Source: Oscillospiraceae bacterium (GTDB lineage: Bacteria; Bacillota; Clostridia; Oscillospirales; Ruminococcaceae). Taken from it: 7,909 bases of DNA. Position 1 is the stretch's first letter. Each line of letters opens with the position of its first letter. Shown piece by piece: positions 6,765 through 7,909 of the stretch. Position numbers and translations under genes: made by a program. The notes beneath the pieces are model-generated. The model did not search any database and was not told the origin of the DNA. It saw only the letters and a list, made by a program, of their open reading frames with translations. The DNA is taken from contig JAFXOO010000380.1 in the NCBI GenBank assembly GCA_017528675.1, positions 1-7,909 of the forward strand. Direction: 5' to 3'.

Positions 6765-6776
6765 ATAAAATTTTAT
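6765..6776. repeat. 12-bp perfect palindrome in the divergent promoter region
   Basis: ATAAAATTTTAT, a perfect palindrome overlapping the predicted start of plus-strand transcription. It could be an operator, but it is made only of A and T and may be chance in an AT-rich promoter. Confidence 0.3.
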
Positions 6777-6827
6777 CCCATAACCTATGCAAGGCGACAG
6801 CCTGTAACCGGAAAGGAGAAATGAACT

Positions 6828-7193
6828 ATGGAATTACGCAGAGTGACAGGAGTGTTTGAATCTGAGGAGCTGGCTGACCTTGCAGCGGGACGGATCCGCA
6901 GGCGTGTGCGGGGGATTCGGCGTATTACTGTACATCCGCACGGCAGATCCGTGCCGCCGGCAAGGGGCAGGGTACGTTTCACCATGCTTCCGGCGAATCT
7001 GCGCATGATGAACTATGCAACAGATGTACTGTATTCTGAAATTGCTGAGAGCAGTACACCCGAACCGCTCCAGCGCCGTTGTGCAGAGCTGACTGTCATC
7101 TGTAATGACGAAGCAGAACACGAGGTTTCTGCGGTAATGCTGGCCCTTGGTGCTTACGGAATGCAACGCCGTGACGTCAAAATTGACAAATAA
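6828..7193 (+). CDS. Protein of unknown function, 121 residues
   Basis: I do not recognise this protein. It is certainly plausible as a gene: a strong AAAGGAGAA site (6812-6819) stands 8 bases before the ATG, and codon use resembles its neighbours. It is soluble, with no signal peptide or membrane segment. Arginine is abundant in the first half (GRIRRRVRGIRR at 21-32 and PPARGRVRF at 43-51). The N-terminal part (RRVTGVFESEELADLAAGRIR...IRRITV) and the C-terminal part (AELTVICNDEAEHEVSAVMLALGAYGMQRRDVKI) each look like strand-helix-strand units, as in ferredoxin-like or general-stress-type small proteins. That is an inference. It appears to be a single-gene unit, divergent from the prfA operon and upstream of the separately promoted S1 gene. 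No clear terminator follows it in 7194-7248. Confidence 0.8.
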   Translation: MELRRVTGVFESEELADLAAGRIRRRVRGIRRITVHPHGRSVPPARGRVRFTMLPANLRMMNYATDVLYSEIAESSTPEPLQRRCAELTVICNDEAEHEVSAVMLALGAYGMQRRDVKIDK

Positions 7194-7248
7194 GTGCAAT
7201 TTCACGCAAAATCTGTCCAATATCTATCAGAAATGACATGAAATATTC

Positions 7249-7277
7249 TTGACAAAACCATCGAAAAGTGGTATGAT
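7249..7277 (+). promoter_or_regulatory. Strong sigma-A promoter for the S1-domain gene
   Basis: Perfect TTGACA, 17-base spacer, TATGAT. Transcription should begin near 7284, giving a leader of about 135 bases, unusually long and structured for this window. The near-consensus elements suggest high expression, as expected for a ribosomal-type protein. Confidence 0.85.
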
Positions 7278-7305
7278 AGAAAATGAAATCTGAAAATCGT
7301 CCTTA

Positions 7306-7418
7306 GCTTTCACTCCGAATATTCCGGATAGCTGGCTCATAGGATTGAAACGGCTCCCGGGTTGCTGTGTAAGCCATACCGCAGGGATGACCGAAATTAT
7401 GATTCGGAGGTCGAAAGC
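7306..7418 (+). promoter_or_regulatory. Structured 5' leader that buries the S1 ribosome site
   Basis: The two ends of this 113-base segment are complementary: GCTTTC (7306-7311) pairs with GAAAGC (7413-7418), and CTCCGAAT (7313-7320) pairs with ATTCGGAG (7402-7409). This makes 14 Watson-Crick pairs around a small internal loop (A against GTC). The 3' strand contains the Shine-Dalgarno GGAGG (7406-7410) and runs to the base before the ATG at 7419. Smaller stems are possible inside, for example TGGCT (7333-7337) with AGCCA (7372-7376). A competing 5-bp hairpin, CCGAA (7391-7395) with TTCGG (7403-7407), would exclude the long stem. This is the layout of a translational switch: a riboswitch, or a protein-binding autoregulatory operator, perhaps for S1 itself. 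I do not recognise it as a known riboswitch class. Confidence 0.65.
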
Positions 7419-7909
7419 ATGAATACACATTCTTACAGGCCCGAAGGTGATTTGCTGAACACGCCGGAAAACCACGAAGCACTTTCTTCCATGTACTCGC
7501 TGGAGCAGGCACGGCTGACCGGACAGATTCTTGAAGCAAGAGTCACAGTCTGTGACAGCAGTCATAATCTGTGGGTGGACCTGCCCTGCATGCGGGGTAT
7601 GATTCCCCGGACCGAGGGTGCTATCGGCATTGCAGAGGGAGATGTGCGGGATATTGCCCTGATTGCAAGGGTAGGAAAGCCTGTTTGCTTTCAGGTGCTG
7701 CGGATAGAAAAGGATGCTGATGGCCACCCGCTGGCGGTATTGTCCCGGCGCATGGTGCAGGAGCGCTGTCAGGCGGAGTATCTTTCTGCGCTCCGCCCCG
7801 GCGATGTCATTCCGGCAACGGTGACGCATCTTGAGCCGTTTGGCGCATTTGTGGACATCGGCTGCGGCGTGGCATCTATGGTGCCGATTGATACAATCTC
7901 CGTTTCCCG
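7419..7909 (+). CDS. S1-domain RNA-binding protein (ribosomal protein S1-like), 3' end cut off
   Basis: 163 codons of an S1-repeat protein are visible; it continues past the right edge. Residues 33-110 (LTGQILEARVTVCDSSHN, MRGMIPRTEGA, PLAVLSRRMVQERC) resemble the first, divergent domain of clostridial S1 homologues. From 126 a classical S1 domain begins: RPGDVIPATVTHLEPFGAFV, then DIGCGVASMVPIDTISVS at 146-163, where the SRI-x-H motif of S1 would follow. Such proteins bind single-stranded RNA and in many bacteria help mRNA bind the 30S subunit. Whether this one is a true ribosomal S1 or an accessory RNA-binding protein cannot be decided from the fragment. The start ATG is set by GGAGG 8 bases upstream; this ribosome site is sequestered in the leader stem described separately. 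Confidence 0.9.
   Translation, partial: MNTHSYRPEGDLLNTPENHEALSSMYSLEQARLTGQILEARVTVCDSSHNLWVDLPCMRGMIPRTEGAIGIAEGDVRDIALIARVGKPVCFQVLRIEKDADGHPLAVLSRRMVQERCQAEYLSALRPGDVIPATVTHLEPFGAFVDIGCGVASMVPIDTISVS

Noticed and set aside
7283..7306. Seven-codon open frame (MKSENRP) at the start of the S1 leader
   Set aside because: Its ATG sits at the predicted transcription start, so it would have to be leaderless; no ribosome site and no repeated regulatory codons.
7227..7829. Minus-strand open frame of 200 codons
   Set aside because: It covers the promoter, leader and coding start of the S1-domain gene on the other strand; no ribosome site or family resemblance.

Overview
The window looks like chromosomal DNA from a low-GC Gram-positive anaerobe of the Clostridia, most likely a Ruminococcus-like member of the Oscillospiraceae. 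This rests on sigma-A type promoters, AGGAGG-type ribosome binding sites, a DUF951-family gene, a Sua5/YwlC-type tRNA-modification gene, and a clostridial S1-domain protein gene. It is an inference; no 16S rRNA or other species marker is present. There is no sign of a mobile element, phage, CRISPR array, tRNA or rRNA.

Minus strand, read right to left. A strong promoter (6698-6726) drives a tightly packed operon of a DUF951 protein, peptide chain release factor 1 (prfA), a threonylcarbamoyl-AMP synthase of the Sua5/YwlC type, and dephospho-CoA kinase (coaE). Every junction is a four-base ATGA stop/start overlap. The threonylcarbamoyl-AMP synthase gene carries a one-base deletion at about 4695. 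This splits the YrdC domain from its C-terminal Sua5 domain, although both halves remain recognisable. After a 107-base gap holding a perfect 12-bp inverted repeat come an M18 aminopeptidase, a 72-residue unknown protein and exodeoxyribonuclease III, again closely coupled. A strong hairpin follows exodeoxyribonuclease III. Then a separate TTGAAA-17-TACAAT promoter serves an AlgI-like MBOAT O-acyltransferase gene that runs off the left edge.

Plus strand, right end. Divergent from the prfA operon is an unknown 121-residue protein gene. Next comes a TTGACA-17-TATGAT promoter, a structured leader of about 113 bases, and the start of an S1-domain RNA-binding protein gene (ribosomal protein S1-like), cut by the right edge. 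The two ends of the leader pair over 14 bp and bury the whole Shine-Dalgarno sequence up to the base before the ATG. This leader is the most interesting element in the window.

Functionally, most genes are translation and core-metabolism housekeeping: termination at UAA/UAG, the t6A modification of tRNA, the last step of CoA synthesis, peptide turnover, and base-excision repair. The MBOAT gene belongs to a separate surface-polysaccharide modification unit.
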